From Serpula lacrymans var. lacrymans S7.9 (taxonomy: Eukaryota > Basidiomycota > Agaricomycetes > Boletales > Serpulaceae), in NCBI RefSeq assembly GCF_000218685.1, contig NW_006763293.1, positions 2,663,968 through 2,727,967 on the forward strand: a DNA stretch of 64,000 bases, in the 5' to 3' direction. Of the stretch, positions 13,351-24,653 are shown piece by piece. The notes below the pieces were generated by a model. That model did no database searches and was not told the origin of the DNA. It worked only from the letters and a program-made list of their open reading frames with translations. The number at the start of each line of letters is the position of its first letter. The stretch's first letter is position 1. The position numbers were made by a program, and so were the translations under genes.

Positions 13351-16300
13351 ATGTCTCGTCTCGACCATCACGATTATGATTGCCCTCCAGGACTGGGTTA
13401 TACTCGTACAATCGCTAACTCAGATCGCGACCACTTGAGCAATTACCACCATTCTGTCTCGTCGACCTCGCAGAATAATGCATCGGGCCAGCAAGACAGA
13501 CGCATGTCCTATGGAATGGGATTCTCCTCGTTCTCACCCGCACACTCGGCACTACCCCGATCGATTGGAATACAGGAGAAGGAATACGGCGGTTTACCAG
13601 ACGGTTGGCCAGCTGCAACAAACAGACACACACCCGCCAACTCGGGCCCTCAAATTCAACATTTTTCGTCTTCCAACCACCATCGCCCCTCTCCTCCTCC
13701 CCCCCACAACGGTACCACCGTCAACGTCGCTAATCCCCCTTACTACAACCCTTCCGACGTCGAGCGCGAGAACTATTTCTTCCGCCAGGTGCTTCAACCC
13801 CCTACATCTAATCAGTTCTCTGCATCGACTGCGCACACCCCGCCGGTGAACACTAATTCAAACGCGTTACGCTCTACTTTGTGGTGGGGCGATTTGGAAC
13901 CTTGGATGGACGAAGAATATGCTAAACAAGTTTGCGGCCTCATGGGTTGGGATCCGGTCAATATCAAAGTCCCGAGTCCTGGCCCTGATCCTGCTAGCGG
14001 CCAACAGGCCAACAATCCTGGTTATTGCTTTCTGACGTTCCCTTCACCTTCCCTTGCACAGTCCGTTCTTGCACAAGTCGCTAATAATGGCAGCGGGCAG
14101 CCAGTCACTATGCCAAACTCAAGCAAACCGTTTGTTCTAAACTGGGCATCGTCCGTTCCTAACACGCCCATGTCGTCGTCATTCCCTGCAGCTAATGTAG
14201 TTATGTCAAGCGCCCAGCAACAATATCCTAGGGAGTACAGCATATTTGTTGGCGATCTAGCCCCTGAAACGTCCAATTCTGACTTGGTCGCTGTGTTTCG
14301 TAACCCCGTGCTGGGGCTTCGGAACGATAGAGAGCCCAAGTTCATCCGTCCATTCTTAAGCTGCAAGAGCGCCAAGATAATGTTGGACCCCGTGACCGGT
14401 GTATCAAGAGGATATGGATTTGTCAGGTACGGTATATGTTTATCACTGTACACTGATGTGGCGCTCATGTTCCTCGCTGCGTGCATAGGTTCACAGAAGA
14501 AGCGGATCAACAGCGCGCCTTGATTGAAATGCATGGACTTTATTGTCTATCTCGTCCAAGTACGTCAGCTCTCGTTCATAGTATCAAATCAGACACTGAT
14601 TAAAGTTTCAGTGCGCATATCCCCCGCTACAGCGAAATTCAAGCCACCGCCCAGTGCTCCAACGTTGGATCTTCCACAATATCAGTACTCTGGTTCCCAT
14701 GCTCCTGAGCAGCTCCCAAATCCTGTCACTATTGCTCTCCCATTACCCAATGGAACCCAGGCAAAGAGCGTTTCTGCCCCTATAGCGGCAGCTTCGACTT
14801 CAGGAAGCTCGTCTTCTGGCAGTAACACCACGCCTGTCGCTTCTGGTTCTGCATCATCCCTGGCCGGTTCGGGCTCGATCCCTTCCCTTAGCTCCGGTTC
14901 GAGTGGCAGCATATCTTCAAACACACTTGCATCAACGTCGTCTGATGAAATGCTCAATATTCCGCCCAGCGTCCTTGCACAAGCTGCGCAGCAGTACTCG
15001 AGTACCAATGCTGCTATCAAGGTCGGAGGTGTTACAACAAACCCAGCAGGCGCGACATTTGCGCCTGATGGACAAGATCAGAACGGTGCACCTCGGTACA
15101 TGATCTCAGAGGAATCTTGGAAACACCACGCACAGGCACGCGCTATCCTTGGCAATTTGATTGGACCTAACGGGGAGCAATTGACATCAACGGATCCGTA
15201 CAATACTACTGTGTTTGTTGGAGGTCTCTCGCCGCTTATATCCGAAGAGACTTTGAGGACTTTCTTTGCGCCTTTCGGTGACATCCATTATGTACGTCTC
15301 TCATTGTCTGCTACAATAGGCATGTCATCTGACGACTGGAATCCTTTGTCAGGTGAAAGTCCCTGTTGGAAAGCACTGTGGTTTTGTGCAGTTCGTACGC
15401 AAGGCCGATGCTGAACGGGCTATCGAGAAGATGCAAGGTTTCCCGATTGGTGGAAGTCGAATCCGACTGAGCTGGGGCAGGAGTCAATGTCAGTACTTTG
15501 CATATCCGACTATAACCGATAACTGAGACATCTTGTTTTACAGACAAGGCTGCTCAAGCTGCAGCCCAAGCCGCTCAAGCTGCGGCTGTCCAAGCGCAGT
15601 TCCAGGCACAAATAGCTGCAACGCCTCTTTCTCAGATGACTCCTGATCAGGCCTTGCAATTATTGCAGAAACTAGGCTTAAGTGGAGCTCCCCCTCAGCA
15701 TCCTAACGAGACCAACAATGGCGGCTACTCTGACCTCAATATCAGCAATGTCGTCTCTGACGAAAAGTTGCGATCGCTCTTTATGACCTCGCAGCAAACT
15801 GATAGTGCCAGTGCGCAATTGTATGACGTGTATTCCAGCGCATTCGGTGGCCGTCCTTCCTCGAATGGAAACACATCCGAGCAACATCCCCAGAGTCGCA
15901 CCCAGGCTTTATCGAGCTTCTCCCCATTCTCGCCAGACCCCAACCTGTATGCAACTGAAGACAGAAGAAATTCTGAATCGTACTTGCGGTCCGATCTTCT
16001 TTCTAAGAATTTCGCCTCCGCATATGGATCATTAGTCGCACAGGGGATCGACATGAAGGCACAGAATGTGATTGGAAATGACAAGACAGTCGGATCCTCT
16101 AGCGGATCGCAACGCTATGGGGCATTCCTTGACAATTCTGTTAGGTCATTCGAGGCCAGCCGTGCTGCTCGCCAGGAACCTATCTCTCGACCCAACTCGA
16201 GCCAAACGTCATCACAAGGACGTTCTAGTCACTACGACTCGCAGGAAGAGCACGATTCCATTCACGATCTCAATGGGACACTAGCCAGCCTTGATCTGGA

Positions 16301-16382
16301 TCAGCATGGACCATGGAAGTCATCTAAAGAGGGCGCAGACAATGGCGCGGGCAAGATGACCGCGACGAGATCCTCCTCTTAG
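13351..16382 (+). CDS. three-RRM RNA-binding protein, NGR1/NAM8/Csx1 class
   Basis: The protein of about 800 residues binds RNA in the nucleus and/or cytoplasm. The N-terminus is Ser/Pro/His-rich. The first RRM begins at STLWWGDLEPWMDEEY (TLWWGDL is RNP2-like in this family). The second begins YSIFVGDLAPETSNSDL and contains RGYGFVRF across an intron. The third begins TTVFVGGLSPLISEETL, with GKHCGFVQF and a closing GGSRIRLSWGRSQ. An Ala/Gln-rich stretch (about 15,545-15,610) and a Ser-rich tail follow. Introns lie at about 14,430-14,488, 14,561-14,611, 15,293-15,352 and 15,488-15,543, all GT-AG. Relatives regulate splicing (Nam8) or mRNA stability (Ngr1, Csx1); which one applies cannot be read from the sequence. 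Confidence 0.9.
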
Positions 16383-17353
16383 GCGTGCATCGTTGTCTCA
16401 TCAACAAATGCTCGAACTTCTTCGGACCGTTATGTTTTATATTTTTCTCTTTCCATTTTGAGGTTTTTGCCTTTGATTCCCCCCTTTTTTTTGTGTGTCG
16501 CTGTCTTAATTATTCTTTGCCGCCCAATACGACGGCGAAAACTTCCGTCTCATGAATCACACACTCTAGTATTACTGGATTATCTCTCGGGCTTTGACGT
16601 TCTTGATTTATCAGTTACCCCTTGCTCTCGACATGTGCGTTCCTATATAACGTTTTGTCCTGTCTTTTTATTTTATTATCTTTCCTTTTTCTGCTTGTTT
16701 TGTCATCCTTTTACATGTGAAACCTCTTTTTTTTTCGTGCCTGTCAGAACTTGGTTCAGAGTCTGCATCATATCGCATAATGTTTGTTACCATCGGTCGT
16801 CTTTCTGTCCTCCCTCCAATCTCGATACTACTATAGTATTACCTATCTGAGTCTTTACTTATTTGTTTTCCTTTTTACGTCGTCATGTCAACATCGCAAT
16901 CGAAAATTGTATGATTTGAAAGAATTTGTAAAACTTTTGGATTACTGTGTTTTTTTCATTTGAGCTCGTAGCTCGATTGATTTGATTTTCATGTTCGGCC
17001 TGGTATATATTTAACAACAATGAAATGCAGTTCTCGATCCAATCATTTTATGACTCCAACAAAGGGAACGTGATGACATTGAGGACATATGGGACAGTAG
17101 TCGTGAGGCACATTATAAAACTACACTTGCTTCTGGCCTCGAAATCAATGGGCCAGGCAAGACGTACAGAGGAGTAGGTAGCACCGTAAAAGTAGGACAG
17201 TAAGACGTACGATGATACTAGCATAAGGGGATGGTATGATACAATCGAGACATCAAGAAAGAAGCACGCGCAAAACGCAACGAGAAGCAGTGAAGGAAAA
17301 CACAATATCACAGCATAAACGAATCAGTCAGTCGACGAGTCGAGTCGAACAAC
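16383..17353. other. convergent intergenic region and 3' UTRs
   Basis: About 970 nt between the stops of the RRM gene and the stomatin gene. It is T-rich on the plus strand up to about 16,990. Open frames such as the one at 16,458-16,850 are Cys/Phe/Leu-rich translations of T-rich DNA and are not credible proteins. Confidence 0.5.
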
Positions 17354-18757
17354 CTATACTTCTGATACGCTATTCAACAAGCCCATGCGGCCTGCTGGGC
17401 CTATGCTCTCACCAGTCTCTTCACGGATAGAGGCACCGACACCAGAGCCAGACGCGTACTGGTTGTTTCCGTTGTTCAGCTGTGAAGCGACATCGCTCTG
17501 GAGCTGCATGGGCACGAACACCACCTTGCTGTTCGCTGATTTGGCCATCTGCTGCAGAGCCTCGAGCTGTCGGATTTGCATAGCAGCGGGCGATGCAAGG
17601 ATATCGGCGGCTTGACGCATGAGCCGGGCGGAGTCGACTTCTGCACGGGCGGCGATGACTTTGGATTCTCCGATACGCTTCTGCTGAGCGGCAGAGGAGA
17701 GGGATGCGGATACTTCGGGGCTGAAGATGATATCTTTGATGAGGATACCCTCGATGGCGACACCCCATTTGTCGGCGACGTCTCCTACGATCTCAGCGAT
17801 CTCGAAAGCGATGGCTTCACGCTCGGTGACTACGCTTTGTACGGCTCGTGCACCGACAACGTGACGGAGGGTCGTCTGGGCACGCTCAATGAGGGCTTGA
17901 CGCAGGTCGGTGATACCAAAAGCAGCACGATATGGGTTGACAATTTGGAAGTAGATGACAGAGTCACTAAGAAGTGATCATGTAAGTTTGGAGTGTGAGA
18001 GAAGTAATGGGACCTCAATAACACACATTTCAACATTAACATTGTCACGAGTGATCACTGTTTGCCTTCCAATCGGGCTGATTTGAATTTTGACGTCGAC
18101 GACGCGGAGACTTTCAGTGCAGACATTGACTTGTACAAGACCGGGATCCACGGACTTGTAGAACTGACCGAATCGTGAGACGAGACCAACAGAGCCTTGG
18201 AGGAAGAGAGTGTGAGGATCGTCTGTGTTGCTCTAGGCTGGAACCAAACTTACCTTGGTGAACATTCCGGAAGGGGTTGGGGAATGGGCAACAGGGGATG
18301 GCACCACAGAGACCAACGCAAGCACCCAATGATTGCAAAAGAGAACCATAGACCCCGTGAGTGACCTGGTATACGAATGTCAGGATGAGGACATAAGTAT
18401 ATGAAACGATATACTAACCTCTGAGGTTCCGAGATCTTGTGCGTATGAAGGCTAAACGAGTATCAATACGACATGTTGGGCAGGTCATCAAAGAAGCTCT
18501 CACCTGCATTTCACTACGCTTCAAAGGCTGCACATTGATCATGTGCGACTTGCCCTCTGCTGCTGCTCTCCTCGCACCAAGGGCAGGATCGTCTGTGACT
18601 TGAGACATAGTGTAAGACGAGATGACCACAGTGCCTAGTCGGATATCTTACCGTGCGGAGAATCATGGTCTACCACGTTTCCACGAGACGATCCGGAACC
18701 GCTGGGTGAAGGAACACGATCCTTGCGGTCGACAGCTTGCATTCCGTTGGTTGCCAT
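17354..18757 (-). CDS. stomatin-family protein (SPFH/band 7)
   Basis: The ATG is at 18757-18755 and the TAG at 17356-17354. After a hydrophilic N-terminus comes the membrane hairpin segment LGACVGLCGAIPCCPFPNPF, with palmitoylation-type cysteines typical of fungal stomatins. The SPFH domain follows (GLVSRFGQFYKSVDPGL, RVVDVKIQ, TLRHVVGARAVQSVV). Next are a helical stretch (AARAEVDSARLMRQAADIL) and a Gly/Ser tail. Stomatins form oligomeric scaffolds on cholesterol- or ergosterol-rich membranes, or on mitochondria, and modulate membrane proteins. At least five short introns are present; exons near the 5' end are very small. The family call is secure, the location is not. Confidence 0.9.
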
Positions 18758-19627
18758 TGGGAAGAATAAAAGTCAAATAGCTGAACGGTGAACTTTTTAA
18801 ATGGCAGAGAAAGACGTTCACGAGGGAATCTGGAGAGTCTGAGAACGCTGTTTGCACGGTAGATATATGGCGCGACCACTTCCGCAGCATAGCATTGGTG
18901 CACCAGCCGGATCGGCATTGAGTTCAAATCGGGGCGCCCTGTATCTGTATTTACTTCAAGCTCCGCGAGCCACGCAACTTTCCCCGCCTTCGCTGTAATT
19001 TTGCATCGGTCTTGCCTGGGGATCAAATCGTAGCAAATGTAACCGCTCGTCATAGACAAAAGGCATCGAATGTGCACTGGACCACTGCAGGATTGAGAGA
19101 AACGCTGCAGAGACACAAAATACCCTCTCAATTAGGCGCTTCAAGGCAGTACAAAATTTAGTGTGACATACCTACAGCACAGCACTGCTAATGGCGGTCA
19201 GAAACGCATCTTTCTGAAGAGAATGTCACAGCGAATAAAGCGCATATAACTCATAGTCCCGTGCATCTTGGCATATGGTCACCCTGCTGCGGGTGTAGAA
19301 TCAAAGAATAAAGAATATTCTGACTGCGCTTGACTGACAGGCTGTGTTGCAGTGGCTCCGTGTCTCTCCGTCTGACCTCACAAGAACTGGTGGAGTTGCA
19401 CATCAGAACGGGGGTTGTAGGTTGGCGAATATCGAATCAGATGTTGTAACCAGAGCACAGTGTAGCAGTTCTAGTCGACGTGTGATGTAGTAAAGAATGG
19501 ACAACCGAGTTCAAAGTCAGACTACTGTCAGTAACCGACCGCACGTCTCCTTCAATCAAACTACCACCCCAAACGCGACACTCAGGTCAATAACGCGACG
19601 CGTTACACCAGTGCTATACAGCACAAC
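18758..19627. other. divergent intergenic region, stomatin / EVE protein
   Basis: 870 nt between two divergent start codons. The open frames here (for example minus strand 18,670-19,131) run into the first stomatin exon in a different frame and look like chance. No other element was recognised. Confidence 0.45.
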
Positions 19628-21062
19628 ATGACGAAATGCTGGCTCATGAAAGCAGAGCCTGACTCGCGTATCCAGAAAGGCAAAGACGTCAAGGTGAGAA
19701 CCACCACATGCTCTGCATATCGAGATTCAATATAGCGATGTCCTATTCTCGTGCATGCCACTCAGTTTAGCGTGGACGATTTCGAGTCCGTAAAGACGAC
19801 ACCATGGGAAGGTGTCCGCAATTTCGAAGCGAGGAACATCATGAAGCAGATGGTCGTTGGTGACAAAGTAGCTATCTTGCTCGACTTGATTTCTTGCACC
19901 ATTCAGTGTAACGCGATCCCATGAAGGTTCTTTTCTACCACTCAAACTGCAAAGTCCCAGGTATGACGTATTGCATCTTTACTTTATTTGAATCCTGTCA
20001 CGGTGCTGATGCTTGGGTTGTCTCGCAAGGCGTCGCAGGTTTTGCAGAGGTTCGTTCCCAATATCGCACCATTTGCTATCATTCTATTCATATCCAACTC
20101 AGGTATCAAAAGAAGCATACCCTGATTGTGAGCGCCATTATACTGCACTTTTAAATACTCTTCTCCTGAGAGATTCTTACGAATATAGATACCGCGTGGG
20201 ACAGGTATGGCCTACCCGCTGTTCAACATAGCCACGACCATCTGACCTTGTCTGACTTGTTCGCACCATATATCATCCGATATTCTTGCTGCATAGTTCA
20301 CACCCATATTTCGATCCAGTAAGTCACATGCCATCCCGTGTAGCGATCGGGGCCCCCTGGCGTTCTCGGTCGTGGAAGGTTCATATGACCAAATTAACGA
20401 TCGCAGAAAACGAAACAAGATGATCCAAAGTGGTTCATGGTCGAGGTCACCTTCGTCGCCCGGGCGAAACACCTTGTTCCTCTTGCACTCTTGAAGCATA
20501 TAGCTGCTCTTGCGAGCGGAGAAGCACCCAGTGAGGTGGACTATATAGGGGCAGATGGCGTCAAGGCTGTCAAAAGTAAGCGGTCTTTGAACCTGTACCA
20601 ATAGAATCATTATTGATTTGTTCAGATATGGCTCTTGTCAATCGAGGCCGTCTGAGCGTACAGAGTGTTGACGAGAAGACGTTTGAAGTTGTCCAGACAC
20701 TCGCGGAGAAAGGCGGCTGGGACGACATGGGGCTTGGGAAGAAAAAGTCAAGCCCGGCGAGTACCAAGCCAGCGAAGAAGCCCGTTCAAAACAAACGGAA
20801 AAAAGCGAAAGCAAAAGCAGAAACACCAAGTGAAGATGAAGACGAAAGCGATGACCAAGTTGAGGCGCAGAGTGCTCCGAGCTCGGAAGATGAGCAAAGA
20901 CAAGGTGTTGGCAGAGCCAAGGCGCGGAGAGCAAGGCAAAAAGTAAGTTTGCAAGGAGAGAGTGGAGAAGGAAGTCGAAAAAGGAAGAGAAATCAGCTGG
21001 ATGAAAAAGACGGCGAGTCTGAGGCTGTCCCTCGGCGCCGATCTGTACGGACCAAAAAGTAA
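19628..21062 (+). CDS. EVE-domain protein, thymocyte nuclear protein 1 (THYN1)-like
   Basis: The ATG is at 19628 and the TAA at 21060-21062. The N-terminus reads CWLMKAEPDS, the start signature of EVE domains (PUA/YTH-like fold, thought to bind modified bases). Further EVE blocks follow: WEGVRNFEARN, VGDKVLFYHSNCKVPG, VAGFAEVSKEAYPDY, WFMVEVTFVA and the closing ALVNRGRLSVQSV. Exons are joined by short GT-AG introns. Behind the domain sits a lineage-type extension of about 120 residues, very rich in Lys, Glu and Ser (KKKSSPASTKPAKKP, RKRKRNQ, RRRSVRTKK). It resembles nuclear localisation and nucleic-acid-contact tails. A nuclear role in DNA or RNA base-modification recognition is inferred from the family. 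Confidence 0.88.
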
Positions 21063-21374
21063 ACTGTCTTGTTCGGTGATACAAGTCCTTTAAACATTCC
21101 GTTCACAATGTAGCAACGGCGTACATTAAACGGCAAGTTCACGTGACATATTTTGGACAGCGGGTGACATTCGAGATCACGCAGCAGACTTGCTGTTCGG
21201 GAGGAGCACGGATGCTGGGCCTGACCGATGCTGGATATGCGCCAATCGTAAAGCGAGCAAAGAGGAAACTATCCATACAAAGGGGTATACATTAACGGGC
21301 TGCGTAGCGCTACATGTCGAGTGAGTAAATTAAAAGCCGTAAGTAGGACTCAGGGGGAGGGTAAAACAATCGTG
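21063..21374. other. convergent intergenic region
   Basis: 312 nt between the stop of the EVE-domain gene and the stop of the next, minus-strand gene. Nothing was recognised besides presumptive 3' UTRs. Confidence 0.45.
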
Positions 21375-22650
21375 TTACGGATGGAGTCGGAGGCTTTCCA
21401 ACTGCAAATTCAGTCCCATATTATCCTTGCAGGAGAGTACCAAACTCCCGGCCGATGTGATATTGGCCATTCGAGCGCGCAAGAGCGCCAAGCATGCGGT
21501 TAGGGGTGGACGTACTAGAGATTGTGCATCCAAGGAGTTCGCTTCCAGCAAACAAACTAGACTTCGCTCGATTGTGACGCCTTCTATATACAAACAATCT
21601 CCACAAATTATTAGTCGAGAAAATGAAAACCCCACAAAAACACTTACGAAGTTGATCGCTGATGTCATTGTAGCGCGACACGGGCGATGTTTGGTCACCG
21701 CACACATCATTCCTACCGCCATGTGCCCCGAGACGTAGAGCCTCAGCAGTAACACGCTTGCAAGTTTCTCCGTGCCTCAAGAATTGTTGAATTAAGGGCG
21801 GAAGTTCCCGAGCAAGCTATGAATGTTTCACGCATTATAAATGGGGCTGGTATAGTTGGATGATAGCAAAAGCCATCTCACAGGGTCTGTTGCAAGTTCA
21901 TCCAGAAATTGAAGCCTCCTTTCTGTTTCGAAGCGGATGCGTTGGTCAGCGATATCGGATTCCGCAGCCTCTAGTTCTTTCTCGCGAGAGCCTAGGGCAA
22001 TCTAGAAAGTCGTGAGCATGAATCTGGAGCCAGTGAGCGGTGGAACTACGCACGGAGGCTTTTGATTTGGCATCGTACAGGGAGGCGTCCAATTCGGAAG
22101 CCATGTATGACCATGCGTGCAGTTGTGCCGCCACCTGAAGTGGATCTGACGCGGTTGATGGTAGTTCTTGTTTTTTCGTAACAGTAACGGTTGAGGCCTT
22201 TTAGCAACGCCATCAGCGCCCTTTGGAGGTGGATGAAAACAAAGGAAGAGACAAACTGAAGATCGTGATGCACTGACACTTGAAGATGCACCCGTGGACG
22301 CATTCACAGGCTTGCTCACCACCCTGCGTGTTGGATCGGCTCCCGCAGAAGATGGGGCAGCTCCAAGAGCGCTCGTTGCGGGCTTCTTCGATGTGCTGAT
22401 GCTGGATACATTCTGTGATTTTTTGAGAGAAGAAGAAGCAGGATTTCTGGTATTGGTAGACTTGTTATCTTGCACAGGGATAGAAGACTTGGTATGGTTC
22501 CGCGAAGATGCGGTCGTCGCGGTCAGATATCTAGACGAAACGACGCGTCCTGTGTTCCCTCGTCAGCATGATAATATCACTGCAAAAGAAAAGCAAGATA
22601 CCACGGACTGGAGCTTGCTTTGCTGAAGGTGGATCTTTGGCTGGTTGCAT
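21375..22650 (-). CDS. candidate augmin subunit, HAUS8/Hice1-like
   Basis: The ATG is at 22650 and the TAA at 21375. Five or six exons can be joined in phase. The N-terminus (MQPAKDPPSAKQAPVRGRVV) leads across an intron into RVVSSRYL and then a long Ser/Thr/Lys/Ala-rich basic disordered stretch. A helical part follows: LHAWSYMASELDASLYDAK, GSREKELEAAESDIADQR, RRLQFLDELATDP. A basic tail carrying R-V-V-x-S-R-Y ahead of a coiled coil is the layout of HAUS8 (Hice1), the microtubule-binding augmin subunit. Length (about 330 residues) is somewhat shorter than human HAUS8. The evidence is one short motif plus architecture, so the assignment is tentative. It is divergent from the acyltransferase gene, with about 200 nt between start codons. 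Confidence 0.6.
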
Positions 22651-22851
22651 GCGCCAATGTCACTTTACCGGAAAAGGTATGTTTCTAACAAGAGAGAAAT
22701 TCCAGCTCCGAGGGCTGTTATTTTCCCACAGGCCATCCGCCGCACACTCACCCATAAACGCGTGTAACGCCCGCTGAGGCCAGCAGCGAGCGCTACACTG
22801 CGCACCCACCCATTCCCATCGCCCTCCACAGCGAGCACGCATATCTCAATC

Positions 22852-24071
22852 ATGTCTTTCTTGTTTTCCCTAGTTAAACCCTTGGCTTACTTATCGCTTC
22901 CTGTTCTTTTGCTTCGCTCTTTTGCTCAAACGTCGCCTGTGGGTCGATATTACTACAAGCTTGGGTTGTACCTCGGCAGTCTGGTGGTGGTATCAACATG
23001 GGGCGTGGTCATTGCAGTGGGGATGACTTTGATAGGACGGAGACAGGATGTTAACTTCATTGTGGCCAGATGTTTCTACGCAGTCGCGAGTAGAGCATTG
23101 GATATACAAATAGATGTCGAGGGCAAGGAGCACCTGCAGTCACGACCAGCTGTGCTGGTAGGCAATCACCAGAGCATGCTTGATATTCTCTTTCTCGGAA
23201 GGTCAGACTCATCCTCACACGCTTGATACCAAAAACTGACGAGTGCATCACACTGCGATCTTCTCATTGCGATACGTAGGATATTCCCGCATCAGGCGTC
23301 GATCATGGCAAAGAAGGAGCTGCAATGGTCACCGTTAGGCCCGTGGATGTTCATGTCAGGTGCCGTCTTTGTCGATCGCGGCAATGGCTCAGCAGCTAGG
23401 CAATCGCTGGTAGCTGCAGGCGAGACGATGAAGTCGCAGGGCATGTCGTTGTGGATGTACCCGGAAGGAACTCGACATAGCCAAGAAGAGCCAACGCTGC
23501 TACCCTTCAAGAAAGGCGCCTTCCATCTCGCTGTCCAGGCTGGCATACCCATTACCCCGGTCGTTTGCGAGAACTACTGGAGAATCTATCACAAGGGCTG
23601 CTTCGAAAGCAGTCGACTCAAGATCCGAGGTCAGTCTATAAAATTTTATTCGCCGTCGTGTACAAAGTGACTAAAGCGTGCTTGACAGTTCTCCCACCTA
23701 TACCGACGTCAGGGCTCACTATGGAGGACGTGACGGAGCTAGCAGCTCGTGTCAGAGATCAGATGCTCGCGGCGTTACGTGAAATATCTATTGATGTGTC
23801 GTCGGGCGTCCAGCAGGATGAATCGGCTGACCAGACCGGAACTAGTAGTGATTTGCCTGCTGTTGAGCAGCCGGAAAGTGGACCGAGCACCGTGGCAGAG
23901 GGGGTGTCTGGAGTGGCCGACTCGCCAATAGTAAGCGAAGAGCGCGATGAGGAAGCGAAGACTAATACCCCACAATTCGGAGACGCTCGCAGCCTAAGGA
24001 AAGAGGGGAGTGAACATGGAACGGAGACGGACGAAGATGAGGGCATGGTGTTAGTTGGGCGGCCAAAGTGA
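22852..24071 (+). CDS. SLC1: 1-acyl-sn-glycerol-3-phosphate acyltransferase (SLC1/AGPAT)
   Basis: It converts lysophosphatidic acid to phosphatidic acid in the ER, a step of glycerolipid synthesis. The N-terminus has two hydrophobic segments. The catalytic H-x4-D box is NHQSMLD (most fungal enzymes have NHQSFLD). FVDRGNG and the PEGTRH motif follow, then LPFKKGAFHLAVQAGIPI. Two introns are seen (about 23,202-23,279 and 23,632-23,689). The last exon adds an acidic, Ser/Glu-rich tail of roughly 100 residues after the catalytic domain, ending EDEGMVLVGRPK. Yeast Slc1 lacks such a long tail, so this one may be regulatory. Confidence 0.93.
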
Positions 24072-24653
24072 AATTGAGCGGAAAGTGAGGACAATTGATA
24101 CCATTATTTGGTTGGATGTGTAGATAGTGATTAATGGGTGGGTTGTAGACGCCAATCAAATGGAGAAATGTAGCTGTTCCCCGCAATCGAAACGTGCACG
24201 ACGGGCTATCAGATAATTGGCGGATCAAAGAGAGCGGAATCAGTAGAGTAATTTTGGCAGCGAGCTGATGCTAAAATTCTAAAGCAGCTTGACACATGCG
24301 TCGCTCCATTCGCTCCGCAGAATACAGCCAGAAATAATGATATGTTATCCAGAGGTGTAAGCTGGTGGAGCTAAAAGAGGCTAAAGGATGGCTACGGTCT
24401 CGGTCCATTGTATCACACGTGCAGGTGTTCTAGGATGTGATTTTGAATTTTCGTAAACGTTCCTTGGAGATGTTGAGAATCGCTGAGTCAATGGCCCGCT
24501 TATGTTTCGCAGAAGCTTTGCTCTCTTATCCGGTCTCCATTTCTCAGCCACTCGGCACGACCGTATAAAAACCTGTCAATGCCCCGTCCGACATTCCCCT
24601 CATCTCTCCCCGCCTTTATCCACATTTTCTCATCCCCCCTCTTCTCGTCAGCC
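24072..24653. other. intergenic, promoter of the GDPD gene
   Basis: 582 nt between two plus-strand genes. No credible open frame. The last 100 nt hold a TATA box and a CT-rich leader. Confidence 0.45.
24564..24570 (+). promoter_or_regulatory. TATA box of the GDPD gene
   Basis: TATAAAA lies 84 nt before the ATG at 24654, followed by a CT-rich leader (CCCCTCATCTCTCCCCGCC), a common fungal core-promoter layout. Confidence 0.5.

Noticed and set aside
14022..14534. 170-codon open frame on the minus strand
   Set aside because: Antisense of the RRM exons; no domain features.
16458..16850. 130-codon plus-strand frame after the RRM gene
   Set aside because: Translation of T-rich 3' UTR, dominated by Phe, Leu and Cys.
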